Assembly: GCA_036937835.1 (NCBI GenBank)
Contig: CM072879.1
Span: 556,001 to 620,000, forward strand
From: Pampus argenteus
Lineage: Eukaryota; Chordata; Actinopteri; Scombriformes; Stromateidae
Reading direction: 5' to 3'
DNA length: 64,000 bases
Shown here: positions 43,401 through 57,500 of the stretch, piece after piece
Layout: each line of letters begins with the position of its first letter
Position numbering within the stretch: position 1 is the first letter of the stretch
Translations under genes and position numbers: made by a program
The notes under the pieces: generated by a model
What the model was told of the DNA's origin: nothing
The model's database searches: none
The model's input: only the letters and a program-made list of their open reading frames with translations

Positions 43401-46400
43401 TTTGTAAAAATGGGTTTCTCTCGGTGAGAGAAGGCCAGACATGACAACTACAGTTTTTCTTAAACAAAGAGCAATATTTTCAATCAAAACCATGTTTGCC
43501 ATCAACAAGTAACTGATTTCTAATGATTAGGACCAAAAAACTCACTTCTTGCAGCTTTTACTGTAGCATTTGTAAAAATAGCCTTCTCTATGCGAGAAAA
43601 ACCCAGAAATTACAACTACAGTTTTTCTTAAAGAAAGAGCAATATTTTCAATTACAACCATGTTCACCATCAACAAGTAACTGATTTCTAATAATTAGGA
43701 CCAAAAAACTCACTTCTGCGAGCGTCTTGCAGCTTCTTCCTGCAGCTTTAACTGTAGCTTTTGTAAAAATAGCTTTCTCTATGCGAGAGAAGGCCAAAAA
43801 TGACAACTACAGTTTTTCTTAAACAAAGAGCAATATTTTCAATCAAAACCATGTTTGCCATCAACAAGTAACTGATTTCTAATGATTAGGACCGAAAAAC
43901 TCACTTCTGCGAGCTTCCTACAGCTTTTACTGTAACATTTGTAAAAATGTGTTTCTCTCGGTGAGAGAAGGCCAGACATGACAACTACAGTTTTTCTTAA
44001 ACATAGAGCAATATTTTCAATCAAAACCATGTTTGCCATCAACAAGTAACTGATTTCTAATGATTAGGACCAAAAAAACTAATTTCTGAAAGCTTCTTGC
44101 AGCTTTAACTGTAGCTTTTGTAAAAATGGGTTTCTCTCGGTGAGAGAAGGCCAAAAATGACAACTACAGTTTTTCTTAAACAAAAAGCAATATTTTCAAT
44201 CAAAACCATGTTTGCCATCAACCAGTAACTGATTTCTAATGATCAAGACCCAAAAAATCACTTCTGTGAGCTTCCTTCAACTTTTACTGTAACATTTGTA
44301 AAAATTGGTTTCTCTCGCGAGACATGGCCAGAAATGACAACTACAGTTTTTCTTAAACAAAGAGCAATATTTTCCATCAAAACCATGTTTGCCATCAACA
44401 AGTAACTGATTTCTAATGATTAGGACCAAAAAAACTAATTTCTGAAAGCTTCTTGCAGCTTTTACTGTAACATTTGTAAAAATGGGTTTCTCTCGGTGAG
44501 AGAAGGCCAGACATGACAACTACAGTTTTTCTTAAACAAAGAGCAATATTTTCAATCAAAACCATGTTTGCCATCAACAAGTACCTGATTTCTAATGATT
44601 AGGATCAAAAAACTCACTTCTTGCAGTTTTTACTGTTACATTTTAAAAATAGCTTTCTCTAAGCGAGACAAGGCCTAAAATGACAACTACAGTTTTTCTT
44701 AAACAAAGAGCAATATTTTCAATCAAAACCATGTTTGCCATCAACAAGTAATGGATTTCTAATTATTAGGACCCAAAAAAACACTTCTGTGAGCTTTCCA
44801 CAGCTTTTACTGTAACATTTGTAAAAATGGGTTTCTCTCGGCGAGAGAAGGCCAGAAATGACAACTACAGTTTTTCTTAAACGAAGAGCAATATTTTCCA
44901 TCAAAACCATGTTTGCCATCAACAAGTAACTGATTTCTAATGAACAGGAACCAAAAAAATCACTTCTGTGAGCTTCCTACAGCTTTACTGTAACATTTGT
45001 AAAAATGGGTTTCTCTCGGTGAGGGAAGGCCAGAAATGACAACTACAGTTTTTCTTAAACAAAGAGCAATATTTTCAATCAAAACCATGTTCGCCATCAA
45101 CAAGTAACTGATTTCTAACAACTAGGACCAAAAAATTCACTTCTGCGAGCTTCCTACAGCTTTTACTGTAACATTTGTAAAAATGGGTTTCTCTCGGTGA
45201 GAGAAGGCCAGAAATGACAACTACAGTTTTTCTTAAACAAAGAGCAATATTTTCAATCAAAACCATGTTTGCCATCAACAAGTAACTGATTTCTAATGAT
45301 TAGGACCAAAAAAACTAATTTCTGAAAGCTTCTTGCAGCTTTTACTGTAACATTTGTAAAAATGGGTTTCTCTCAGTGAGAGAAGGCCAGAAATGACAAC
45401 TACAGTTTTTCTTAAACAAAGAGCAATATTTTCAATCAAAACCATGTTTGCCATCAACAAGTAACTGATTTCTAATGATTAGGACCAAAAAAACTAATTT
45501 CTGAAAGCTTCTTGCAGCTTTTACTGTAACATTTGTAAAAATGGGTTTCTCTCGGTGAGAGAAGGCCAGAAATGACAACTACAGTTTTTCTTAAACATAG
45601 AGCAATATTTTTAATCAAAACCATGTTTGCCATCAACAAGTAACTGATTTCTAATAATTAGGACCGAAAAACTCACTTCTGCGAGCTTCCTACAGCTTTA
45701 CTGTAACATTTGTAAAAATGGGTTTCTCTCGGTGAGGGAAGGCCAGAAATGACAACTACAGTTTTTCTTAAACAAAGAGCAATATTTTCAATCAAAACCA
45801 TGTTTGCCACCAACAAGTAACTGATTTCTAATGATTAGGACCAAAAAAACTAATTTCTGAAAGCTTCTTGCAGCTTTAACTGTAGCTTTTGTAAAAATAG
45901 CTTTCTCTATGCGAGAGAAGGCCAAAAATGACAACTACAGTTTTTCTTAAACAAAGAGCAATATTTTCAATCAAAACCATGTTTGCCATCAACAAGTAAC
46001 TGATTTATAATAATTAGGACCAAAAAACTCATTTCTGCGAGCTTCCTACAGCTTTTACTGTAACATTTGTAAAAATGGGTTTCTCTCGGTGAGAGAAGGC
46101 CAGAAATGACACCTACAGTTTTTCTTTAAAAAAGAGCAAACTTTCCAATCAAAACCATGTAAGCCATCAACATGTAACTGATTTCTAATGATTAAGACCA
46201 AAAAACTCACTCCTGCGTGCTTCCTTCAACTTTTACTGTAACATTTGTAAAAATTGGTTTCTCTCGCGAGACATGGCCAGAAATGACAACTACAGTTTTT
46301 CTTAAACAAAGAGCAATATTTTCAATCAAAACCATGTTTGCCATTAACAAGTAAATGATTTCTAATGATTAGGACCAAAAAAACTAATTTTTGAAAGCTT

Positions 46401-47137
46401 CTTGTAGCTTTTACTGTAACAATTGTAAAAAAAATAGCTTTCTCTCGACGAGAGAAGGCCAGACATGACAACTACAGTCTTTCTTAAACAAAGAGCAATA
46501 TTTTCAATCAAAACCATGTTTGCCATCAACAAGTAACTGATTTCTAATGATTAGGATCAAAAAACTCACTTCTTGCAGCTTTTACTGTTACATTTTAAAA
46601 ATAGCTTTCTCTATGCGAGACAAGGCCTAAAATGACAACTACAGTTTTTCTTAAACAAAGAGCAATATTTTCAATCAAAACCATGTTTGCCATCAACAAG
46701 TAACTGATTTCTAATGATTAGGACCAAAAAAACTAATTTCTGAAAGCTTCTTGCAGCTTTTACTGTAACATTTGTAAAAATGGGTTTCTCTCGGTGAGAG
46801 AAGGCCAGAAATGACAACTACAGTTTTTCTTAAACATAGAGCAATATTTTTAATCAAAACCATGTTTGCCATCAACAAGTAACTGATTTCTAATAATTAG
46901 GACCGAAAAACTCACTTCTGCGAGCTTCCTACAGCTTTACTGTAACATTTGTAAAAATGGGTTTCTCTCGGTGAGGGAAGGCCAGAAATGACAACTACAG
47001 TTTTTCTTAAACAAAGAGCAATATTTTCAATCAAAACCATGTTTGCCACCAACAAGTAACTGATTTCTAATGATTAGGACCAAAAAAACTAATTTCTGAA
47101 AGCTTCTTGCAGCTTTAACTGTAGCTTTTGTAAAAAT
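40499..47137. repeat. Satellite array, proximal part (units of about 175-185 bp)
   Basis: The tandem unit contains fixed landmarks in order: CAGCTTTTACTGTAACATTTG, a variable A-run, a TTCTCTCG-CGAGAGAA hairpin, GACAACTACAGTTTTTCTTAAAC, CAATATTTTCAATCAAAACC, CCATCAACAAGTAACTGATT and AATGATTAGGACC. Copies here are more diverged from each other than in the distal part. A six-unit block (1,072 bp) is duplicated in tandem at about 42,440-43,511 and 43,512-44,583. I see no genes; open frames of 65-100 codons on the minus strand follow from the repeat itself. Confidence 0.93.
42440..44583. repeat. Tandem duplication of a six-unit satellite block (1,072 bp)
   Basis: Two consecutive 1,072-bp copies share private variants, for example GCGAGAAAAACCCAGAAATTAC at about 42,518 and 43,590, and the longer CTTCTTCCTGCAGCTTTAAC block at about 42,660 and 43,732. 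This is a higher-order repeat of six monomers. Confidence 0.85.
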
Positions 47138-47324
47138 TATATTTTATGTTCCATATATACAGACGTGTATATATATATTTTATTTTTTATTTTGTATTTT
47201 ATTATATTTGATATTGGGCTGCTCCAGGACCAGGGAAACCAATTTCGCTGCATCCCATGTTTACATGTGTTGCAATGACAAATAAAATCCTTGAATCCTT
47301 GAATCCTTGAATCCTTGAATCCTT
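47138..47324 (+). mobile_element. Short LINE-type 3' end with (TTGAATCC)n tail
   Basis: 187 bp of non-satellite DNA splits one monomer. An AT-rich part is followed by CAATTTCGCTGCATCCCATG, CAATGACAAATAAAATCC and four or more copies of TTGAATCC. The AAAT before it (47134-47137) is repeated after it (47325-47328), a likely 4-bp target duplication. The short-repeat tail and the AATTTCG ... CAATGACAATAAA-like ending resemble 3' ends of fish non-LTR elements. I cannot name the family. Confidence 0.65.
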
Positions 47325-50094
47325 AAATAGCTTTCTCTATGCGAGAGAAGGCCAAAAATGACAACTACAGTTTTTCTTAAACAAAGAGCAATATTTTCAA
47401 TCAAAACCATGTTTGCCATCAACAAGTAACTGATTTATAATAATTAGGACCGAAAAACTCAGTTCTGCGAGCTTCCTACAGCTTTTACTGTAACATTTGT
47501 AAAAAAAAAATAGCTTTCTCTCGGCGAGAGATGGCCAGACATGACAACTACAGTTTTTCTTAAACAAAGAGCAATATTTTCAATCAAAACCATGTTTGCC
47601 ATCAACAAGTAACTGATTTCTAATGATTAGGACCAAAAAAACTAATTTCTGAAAGCTTCTTGCAGCTTTTACTGTAACATTTGTAAAAATGGGTTTCTCT
47701 CAGTGAGAGAAGGCCAGAAATGACAACTACAGTTTTTCTTAAACAAAGAGCAATATTTTCAATCAAAACCATGTTTGCCATCAACAAGTAACTGATTTCT
47801 AATGATTAGGACCCAGAAAATCACTTCTGTGACCTTCCTACAGCTTTTACTGTAACATTTGTAAAAAAAAAAAAAAGCTTTTTCTCGGCGAGAGAAGGCC
47901 AGACATGACAACTACAGTTTGTCTTAAACAAAGAGCAATATTTTCAATCACAACCATGTTCACCATCAACAAGTAACAGATTTCTAATAATTAGGACCAA
48001 AAAAAACTCGCTTCTTGCAGCTTTTACTGTAGCATTTGTAAAAATAACCTTCTCTATGCAAGAAAAGGCCAGAAATGACAACTACAGTTTTTCTTAAACA
48101 AAGAGCAATATTTTCAATCAAAACTATGTTTGCCATCAACAAGTAACTGATTTCTAATGATTAGGACCAAAAAACTCACTTCTTCAAGCTTTCTACAGCT
48201 TTTACTGTAACATTTGTAAAAAAAAAAAAGCTTTCTCTATGCGAGAAAAGGCCTAAAATGACAACTACAGTTTTTCTTAAACAAGGAGCAATATTTTCAA
48301 TCAAAACCATGTTTGCCATCAACAAGTAACTGATTTCTAATGATTAGGACCAAAAAACTCACTTCTGAGAGCTTCCTGCAGCTTTTACTGTAACATTTGT
48401 AAAATAAGCTTTCTCTCAGGCCAAAACTGACAACTACAGTTTTTCTTAAACAAGGAGCAATATTTTCAATCAAAACCATGTTTGCCATCAACAAGTAACT
48501 GATTTCTAATGATTAGGACCCAGAAAATCACTTCTGTGACCTTCCTACAGCTTTTACTGTAACATTTGTAAAAATAGCTTTCTCTATGCGAGAGAAGGCC
48601 AAAAGTGACAACTACAGTTTTTCTTAAACAAAGAGCAATATTTTCAATCAAAACCATGTTTGCCATCAACAAGTAACTGATTTCTCATGATCAGGACCCA
48701 ATAAATCACTTCTGTGAGCTTCCTACAGCTATTACTGTAAAATTTGTAAAAAAAAAAAATAGCGTTCTCTCCCGAGACAAGGCCTAAAATGACAACTACA
48801 GTTTTTCTTAAACAAAGAGCAATATTTTCAATCAAAACCATGTTTGCCATCAACAAGTAACTGATTTCTAATGATTAGGACCGAAAAACTCAGTTCTGCG
48901 AGCTTCCTACAGCTTTTACTGTAACATTTGTAAAAAAAAAATAGCTTTCTCTCGGCGAGAGATGGCCAGACATGACAACTACAGTTTTTCTTAAACAAAG
49001 AGCAATATTTTCAATCAAAACCATGTTTGCCATCAACAAGTAACTGATTTCTAATGATTAGGACCGAAAAACTCAGTTCTGCGAGCTTCCTACAGCTTTT
49101 ACTGTAACATTTGTAAAAAAAAAATAGCTTTCTCTCGGCGAGAGATGGCCAGACATGACAACTACAGTTTTTCTTAAACAAAGAGCAATATTTTCAATCA
49201 AAACCATGTTTGCCATCAACAAGTAACTGATTTCTAATGATTAGGACCGAAAAACTCAGTTCTGCGAGCTTCCTACAGCTTTTACTGTAACATTTGTAAA
49301 AAAAAAATAGCTTTCTCTCGGCGAGAGATGGCCAGACATGACAACTACAGTTTTTCTTAAACAAAGAGCAATATTTTCAATCAAAACCATGTTTGCCATC
49401 AACAAGTAACTGATTTCTAATGATTAGGACCAAAAAAACTAATTTCTGAAAGCTTCTTGCAGCTTTTACTGTAACATTTGTAAAAATGGGTTTCTCTCAG
49501 TGAGAGAAGGCCAGAAATGACAACTACAGTTTTTCTTAAACAAAGAGCAATATTTTCAATCAAAACCATGTTTGCCATCAACAAGTAACTGATTTCTAAT
49601 GATTAGGACCCAGAAAATCACTTCTGTGACCTTCCTACAGCTTTTACTGTAACATTTGTAAAAAAAAAAAAAAGCTTTTTCTCGGCGAGAGAAGGCCAGA
49701 CATGACAACTACAGTTTGTCTTAAACAAAGAGCAATATTTTCAATCACAACCATGTTCACCATCAACAAGTAACAGATTTCTAATAATTAGGACCAAAAA
49801 AAACTCGCTTCTTGCAGCTTTTACTGTAGCATTTGTAAAAATAACCTTCTCTATGCAAGAAAAGGCCAGAAATGACAACTACAGTTTTTCTTAAACAAAG
49901 AGCAATATTTTCAATCAAAACTATGTTTGCCATCAACAAGTAACTGATTTCTAATGATTAGGACCAAAAAACTCACTTCTTCAAGCTTTCTACAGCTTTT
50001 ACTGTAACATTTGTAAAAAAAAAAAAAGCTTTCTCTATGCGAGAAAAGGCCTAAAATGACAACTACAGTTTTTCTTAAACAAGGAGCAATATTT

Positions 50095-52448
50095 TCAATC
50101 ACAACCATGTTCACCATCAACACGTAACTGATTTCTAATAATTAGGACCAAAAAACTCACTTCTGCGATCTTCTTGCAGCTTTTACTGTAGCATTTGTAA
50201 AAATATCCTTCTCTATGCGAGAAAAGGCCAAAAATGACAACTACAGTTTTTCTTAAACAAAGAGCAATATTTTCAATCAAAACCATGTTTACCATCAACA
50301 AGTAACTGATTTCTAATGATTAGGACCAAAAAATCACTTCTGTAAGCTTCCCACAGCTTTTACTGTAACATTTGTAAAAAACAATACCTTTTTCTCTGCG
50401 AGAGAAGGCCAGACATGACAACTACAGTTTTTCTTAAACAAAGAGCAATATTTTTAATCAAAACCATGGTTGGCATCAACAAGTAACTGATTTCTAATGA
50501 TAAAGACCCAAGAAACCACTTATGTGAGCTTCCTACAGCTTTTACTGTAACATTTGTAAAAATAGCTTTCTCTATGCGAGAGAAGGCCAAAAATGACAAC
50601 TACAGTTTTTCTTAAACAAGGAGCAATATTTTCAATCAAAACCATGTTTGCCATTAACAAGTAACTGATTTCTAATGATTAGGACCAAAAAACTCACTTC
50701 TGAGAGCTTCCTGCAGCTTTTATTGTAACATTTGTAAAAAATAGCTTTCTCTCTGCGAGAGAAGGCCAAAACTGACAACTACAGTTTTTCTTAAACAAGG
50801 AGCAATATTTTCAATCAAAACCATGTTTGCCATCAACAAGTAACTGATTTCTAATGATTAGGACCAAAAAACTCACTTCTGAGAGCTTCGTGCAGCTTTT
50901 ACTGTAACATTTGTAAAAATAGCTTTCTCTCTGCGAGAGAAGGCCAAAACTGACAACTACAGTTTTTCTGAAACAAGGAGCAATATTTTCAATCAAAACC
51001 ATGTTTGCCATCAACAAGTAACTGATTTCTAATGATTAGGACCCAGAAAATCACTTCTGTGACCTTCCTACAGCTTTTACTGTAACATTTGTAAAAAAAA
51101 AAAAAGCTTTTTCTCGGCGAGAGAAGGCCAGACATGACAACTACAGTTTGTCTTAAACAAAGAGCAATATTTTCAATCACAACCATGTTCACCATCAACA
51201 AGTAACAGATTTCTAATAATTAGGACCAAAAAAAACTCGCTTCTTGCAGCTTTTACTGTAGCATTTGTAAAAATAACCTTCTCTATGCAAGAAAAGGCCA
51301 GAAATGACAACTACAGTTTTTCTTAAACAAAGAGCAATATTTTCAATCAAAACTATGTTTGCCATCAACAAGTAACTGATTTCTAATGATTAGGACCAAA
51401 AAACTCACTTCTTCAAGCTTTCTACAGCTTTTACTGTAACATTTGTAAAAAAAAAAAAGCTTTCTCTATGCGAGAAAAGGCCTAAAATGACAACTACAGT
51501 TTTTCTTAAACAAGGAGCAATATTTTCAATCACAACCATGTTCACCATCAACACGTAACTGATTTCTAATAATTAGGACCAAAAAACTCACTTCTGCGAT
51601 CTTCTTGCAGCTTTTACTGTAGCATTTGTAAAAATATCCTTCTCTATGCGAGAAAAGGCCAAAAATGACAACTACAGTTTTTCTTAAACAAAGAGCAATA
51701 TTTTCAATCAAAACCATGTTTACCATCAACAAGTAACTGATTTCTAATGATTAGGACCAAAAAATCACTTCTGTAAGCTTCCCACAGCTTTTACTGTAAC
51801 ATTTGTAAAAAACAATACCTTTTTCTCTGCGAGAGAAGGCCAGACATGACAACTACAGTTTTTCTTAAACAAAGAGCAATATTTTTAATCAAAACCATGG
51901 TTGGCATCAACAAGTAACTGATTTCTAATGATAAAGACCCAAGAAACCACTTATGTGAGCTTCCTACAGCTTTTACTGTAACATTTGTAAAAATAGCTTT
52001 CTCTATGCGAGAGAAGGCCAAAAATGACAACTACAGTTTTTCTTAAACAAGGAGCAATATTTTCAATCAAAACCATGTTTGCCATCAACAAGTAACTGAT
52101 TTCTAATGATTAGGACCAAAAAACTCACTTCAGAGAGCTTCCTGCAGCTTTTATTGTAACATTTGTAAAAAATAGCTTTCTCTCTGCGAGAGAAGGCCAA
52201 AACTGACAACTACAGTTTTTCTTAAACAAGGAGCAATATTTTCAATCAAAACCATGTTTGCCATCAACAAGTAACTGATTTCTAATGATTAGGACCAAAA
52301 AACTCACTTCTGAGAGCTTCGTGCAGCTTTTACTGTAACATTTGTAAAAATAGCTTTCTCTCTGCGAGAGAAGGCCAAAACTGACAACTACAGTTTTTCT
52401 GAAACAAGGAGCAATATTTTCAATCAAAACCATGTTTGCCATCAACAA
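50095..52448. repeat. Higher-order satellite repeat of about 1,431 bp (eight monomers)
   Basis: Markers at 50,095, 50,360 and 50,811 recur at 51,526, 51,791 and 52,242, always 1,431 bp apart. They include the odd CAATACCTTTTTCTCTGCG hairpin variant and the CCATGGTTGGCATC variant. The same pair recurs about 6,997 bp further right (58,523, 58,788, 59,239), where the second copy has lost about one monomer. Confidence 0.83.
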
Positions 52449-54474
52449 GTAACTGATTTCTAATGATTAGGACCAAAAAACTCACTTCTGAGAGCTTCCT
52501 GCAGCTTTTACTGTAAAATTTGTAAAAATAGTTTTCTCTCTGCGAGAGAAGGCCAAAACTGACAACTACAGTTTTTCTGAAACAAGGAGCAATATTCTCA
52601 ATCAAAACCATGTTTGCCATCAACAAGTAACTGAAATTTTAATGATTAGGACCAAAAAACTCACTTCTGAGAGCTTCCTGCAGCTTTTAATGTAACATTT
52701 GTAAAATAAGCTTTCTCTCAGGCCAAAACTGACAACTACAGTTTTTCTTAAACAAGGAGCAATATTTTCAATCAAAACCATGTTTGCCATCAACAAGTAA
52801 CTGATTTCTAATGATTAGGACCAAAAAACTCACTTCTGAGAGCTTCCTGCAGCTTTTACTGTAACATTTGTAAAAATAGCTTTCTCTCAGGCCAAAACTG
52901 ACAACTACAGTTTTTCTTAAACAAGGAGCAATATTTTCAATCAAAACCATGTTTGCCATCAACAAGTAAATGATTTCTAATGATTAGGACCAAAAAACTC
53001 ACTTCTGAGAGCTTCCTGCAGTTTTTACTGTAACATTTGTAAAAATAGCTTTCTCTCAGGCCAAAACTGACAACTACAGTTTTTCTTAAACAAGGAGCAA
53101 TATTTTCAATCAAAACCATGTTTGCCATCAACAAGTAACTGATTTCTAATGATTAGGACCAAAAAACTCACTTCTGAGAGCTTCCTGCAGCTTTTATTGT
53201 AACATTTGTAAAAATAGCGTTCTCTCTGCGAGAGAATGCCAAAACTGACAACTACAGTTTTTCTTAAACAAGGAGCAATATTTTCAATCAAAACCATGTT
53301 TGCCATCAACAAGTAAATGATTTCTAATGATTAGGACCAAAAAACTCACTTCTGAGAGCTTCCTGCAGCTTTTACTGTAACATTTGTAAAAAATAGCTTT
53401 CTCTCAGGCCAAAACTGACAACTACAGTTTTTCTTAAACAAGGAGCAATATTTTCAATCAAAACCATGTTTGCCATCAACAAGTAACTGATTTCTAATGA
53501 TTAGGACCAAAAAACTCACTTCTGAGAGCTTCCTGCAGCTTTTATTGTAACATTTGTAAAAAATAGCTTTCTCTCAGCTTTCTCTCAGGCCAAAACTGAC
53601 AACTACAGTTTTTCTTAAACAAGGAGCAATATTTTCAATCAAAACCATGTTTGCCATCAACAAGTAACTGATTTCTAATGATTAGGACCAAAAAACTCAC
53701 TTCTGAGAGCTTCCTGCAGCTTTTATTGTAACATTTGTAAAAATAGCGTTCTCTCTGCGAGAGAATGACAAAACTGACAACTACAGTTTTTCTTAAACAA
53801 GGAGCAATATTTTCAATCAAAACCATGTTTGCCATCAACAAGTAACTGATTTCTAATGATTAGGACCAAAAAACTCACTTCTGAGAGCTTCCTGCAGCTT
53901 TTACTGTAACATTTGTAAAATAAGCTTTCTCTCAGGCCAAAACTGACAACTACAGTTTTTCTTAAACAAGGAGCAATATTTTCAATCAAAACCATGTTTG
54001 CCATCAACAAGTAACTGATTTCTAATGATTATGACCAAAAAACTCACTTCTGAGAGCTTCCTGCAGCTTTTATTGTAACATTTGTAAAAAATAGCTTTCT
54101 CTCAGCTTTCTCTCAGCTTTCTCTCAGGCCAAAACTGACAACTACAGTTTTTCTTAAACAAGGAGCAATATTTTCAATCAAAACCATGTTTGCCATCAAC
54201 AAGTAACTGATTTCTAATGATTAGGACCAAAAAACTCACTTCTGAGAGCTTCCTGCAGCTTTTATTGTAACATTTGTAAAAAATAGCTTTCTCTCAGCTT
54301 TCTCTCAGCTTTCTCTCAGGCCAAAACTGACAACTACAGTTTTTCTTAAACAAGGAGCAATATTTTCAATCAAAACCATGTTTGCCATCAACAAGTAACT
54401 GATTTCTAATGATTAGGACCAAAAAACTCACTTCTGAGAGCTTCCTGCAGCTTTTATTGTAACATTTGTAAAAA

Positions 54475-54533
54475 ATAGCTTTCTCTCAGCTTTCTCTCAG
54501 CTTTCTCTCAGCTTTCTCTCAGCTTTCTCTCAG
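54475..54533. repeat. Nested 11-bp minisatellite (AGCTTTCTCTC)n in satellite monomers
   Basis: Five tandem copies of AGCTTTCTCTC replace the single copy of normal monomers. Two copies occur at about 53,571, three at about 54,092 and three at about 54,287. The duplicated block repeats the series at about 61,812 (two), 62,339 (three), 62,531 (three) and 62,722 (four). Expansion occurs only in monomers that lack the right hairpin arm. Confidence 0.85.
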
Positions 54534-57500
54534 GCCAAAACTGACAACTACAGTTTTTCTTAAACAAAGAGCAATATTTTCAATCAAAACCATGTTTGCC
54601 ATCAACAAGTAACTGATTTATAATTATTAGGACCAAAAAACTCACTTCTTCAAGCTTTCTACAGCTTTTACTCCTACATTTGTAAAAAAAAAAAAAAAGC
54701 TTTCTCTATGCGAGAAAAGGCCTAAAATGACAACTACAGTTTTTCTTAAACAAGGAGCAATATTTTCAATCACAACCATGTTCACCATCAACACGTAACT
54801 GATTTCTAATAATTAGGACCAAAAAACTCACTTCTGCGATCTTCTTGCAGCTTTTACTGTAGCATTTGTAAAAATATCCTTCTCTATGCGAGAAAAGGCC
54901 AAAAATGACAACTACAGTTTTTATTAAACAAAGAGCAATATTTTTAATCACAACCATGTTCAAAATCAACAAGTAACTGATTTCTAATAATTAGGACCAA
55001 AAAAAACTCGCTTCTTGTAGGTTTTACTGTAGCATTTGTAAAAATAGCCTTCTCTATGCGAGAAAAGGCCAAAAATGACAACTACAGTTTTTCTTAAACA
55101 AAGAGCAATATTTTCAATCAAAACCATGTTTGCCATGAACAAGTAACTGATTTCTAATGATTAGGACCAAAAAAATCACTTATGTGAGCTTCCTACAGCT
55201 TTTACTGTAACATTTGTAAAAAAAAAAATAGCTTTCTCTATGCGAGAAAAGGCCAAAAATGACAACTACAGTTTTTCTTAAACAAAGAGCAATATTTTCA
55301 ATCAAAACCATGGTTGGCATCAACAAGTAACTGATTTCTAATGATAAAGACCTAAGAAACCACTTATGTGAGCTTCCTACAGCTTTTACTGCAACATTTG
55401 TAAAAAAAATAGCTTTCTCTCGCTGAGAGAAGGACAGAAATGACAACTACAGTTTTTCTTAAACAAAGAGCAATATTTTCAATCAAAACCATGTTTGCCA
55501 TCAACAAGTAACTGATTTCTAATAATTAGGACCAAAAAATTACTTTTGTAAGGTTCCTACAGCTTTTACTGTAACATTTGTAAAAAAAAAAAAAAGCTTT
55601 TTCTCGGCGAGAGAAGGCCAGACATGACAACTACAGTTCTTCTTAAACAAAGAGCAATATTTTCAAACAAAACCATGTTTGCCATCAACAAGTAGCTGAT
55701 TTCTAATGATTAGGACCAAAAAACTCACTTCTGCGAGCTTCTTGCAGCTTTTACTGTAGCATTTGTAAGTAGCCTTCTCTATGCGAGAAAAGGCCAAAAA
55801 TGACAACTACAGTTTTTCTTTAACAAAGAGCAATATTTCCAATCAAAACCATGTTTGCCATCAACAAGTAACTGATTTCTAATGATTAGGACCCAAAAAA
55901 TCACTTCTGTGAGCTTCCTACAGCTTTTACTGTAACATTTGTAAAAATAGGTTTCTCTATGCGAGAAAAGGCTAAAAATGACAACTACAGTTTTTATTAA
56001 ACAAAGAGCAATATTTTTAATCACAACCATGTTCACCATCAACAAGTAACTGATTTCTAATAATTAGGACCAAAAAAATCTCGCTTCTTGTAGCTTTTAC
56101 TGTAGCATTTGTAAAAATAGCCTTCTCTATGCGAGAAAAGGCCAAAAATGACAACTACAGTTTTTCTTAAACAAAGAGCAATATTTTCAATCAAAACCAT
56201 GTTTGCCATCAACAAGTAACTGATTTCTAATGATTAGGACCAAAAAACTCACTTCTGCAAGCTTCCTACAGCTTTTACTGCAACATTTGTGAAAAAAAAT
56301 AGCTTTCTCTCGCTGAGAGGACAGAAATGACAACTACAGTTTTTCTTAAACAAAGAGCAATATTTTCAATCAAAACCATGTTTGCCATGAACAAGTAACT
56401 GATTTCTAATGATTAGGACCAAAAAAATCACTTATGTGAGCTTCCTACAGCTTTTACTGTAACATTTGTAAAAAAAAAAATTGCTTTTTCTCGGCGAGAG
56501 AAGGCCAGACATGACATCTACAGTTTGTCTTAAACAAAGAGCAATATTTTCAATTAAAACCATGTTTGCCATCAACAAGTAACTGATTTCTAATGATTAG
56601 GACCAAAAAAATCACTTATGTGAGCTTCCTACAGCTTTTACTGTAACATTTGTAAAAAAAAAAAAAAACTTTCTCGATGCGAGAAAAGGCCTAAAATGAC
56701 AACTACAGTTTTTCTTAAACAAGGAGCAATATTTTCAATCACAACCATGTTCACCATCAACAAGTAACTGATTTCTAATGATTAGGACCAAAAAACTCAC
56801 TATTGCGAGCTTCTTGCAGCTTTTACCGTAACATTTGTAAAAAAAATTGCTTTCTCTATGCGAGAAAAGGCCAAAAATGACAACTACAGTTTTTCTTAAA
56901 CAAGGAGCAATATTTTCAATCAAAACCATGTTTGCCATCAACAAGTAACTGATTTCTAATGATTAGGACCAAAAAACTCACTTCTGAGAGCTTCCTGCAG
57001 CTTTTATTGTAACATTTGTAAAAATAGCGTTCTCTCTGCGAGAGAATGACAAAACTGACAACTACAGTTTTTCTTAAACAAGGAGCAATATTTTCAATCA
57101 AAACCATGTTTGCCATCAACAAGTAACTGATTTCTAATGATTAGGACCAAAAAACTCACTTCTGAGAGCTTCCTGCAGCTTTTACTGTAACATTTGTAAA
57201 ATAAGCTTTCTCTCAGGCCAAAACTGACAACTACAGTTTTTCTTAAACAAGGAGCAATATTTTCAATCAAAACCATGTTTGCCATCAACAAGTAACTGAT
57301 TTCTAATGATTAGGACCCAGAAAATCACTTCTGTGACCTTCCTACAGCTTTTACTGTAACATTTGTAAAAATAGCTTTCTCTATGCGAGAGAAGGCCAAA
57401 AGTGACAACTACAGTTTTTCTTAAACAAAGAGAAATATTTTCAATCAAAACCATGTTTGCCATCAACAAGTAACTGATTTCTAATGATTAGGACCGAAAA

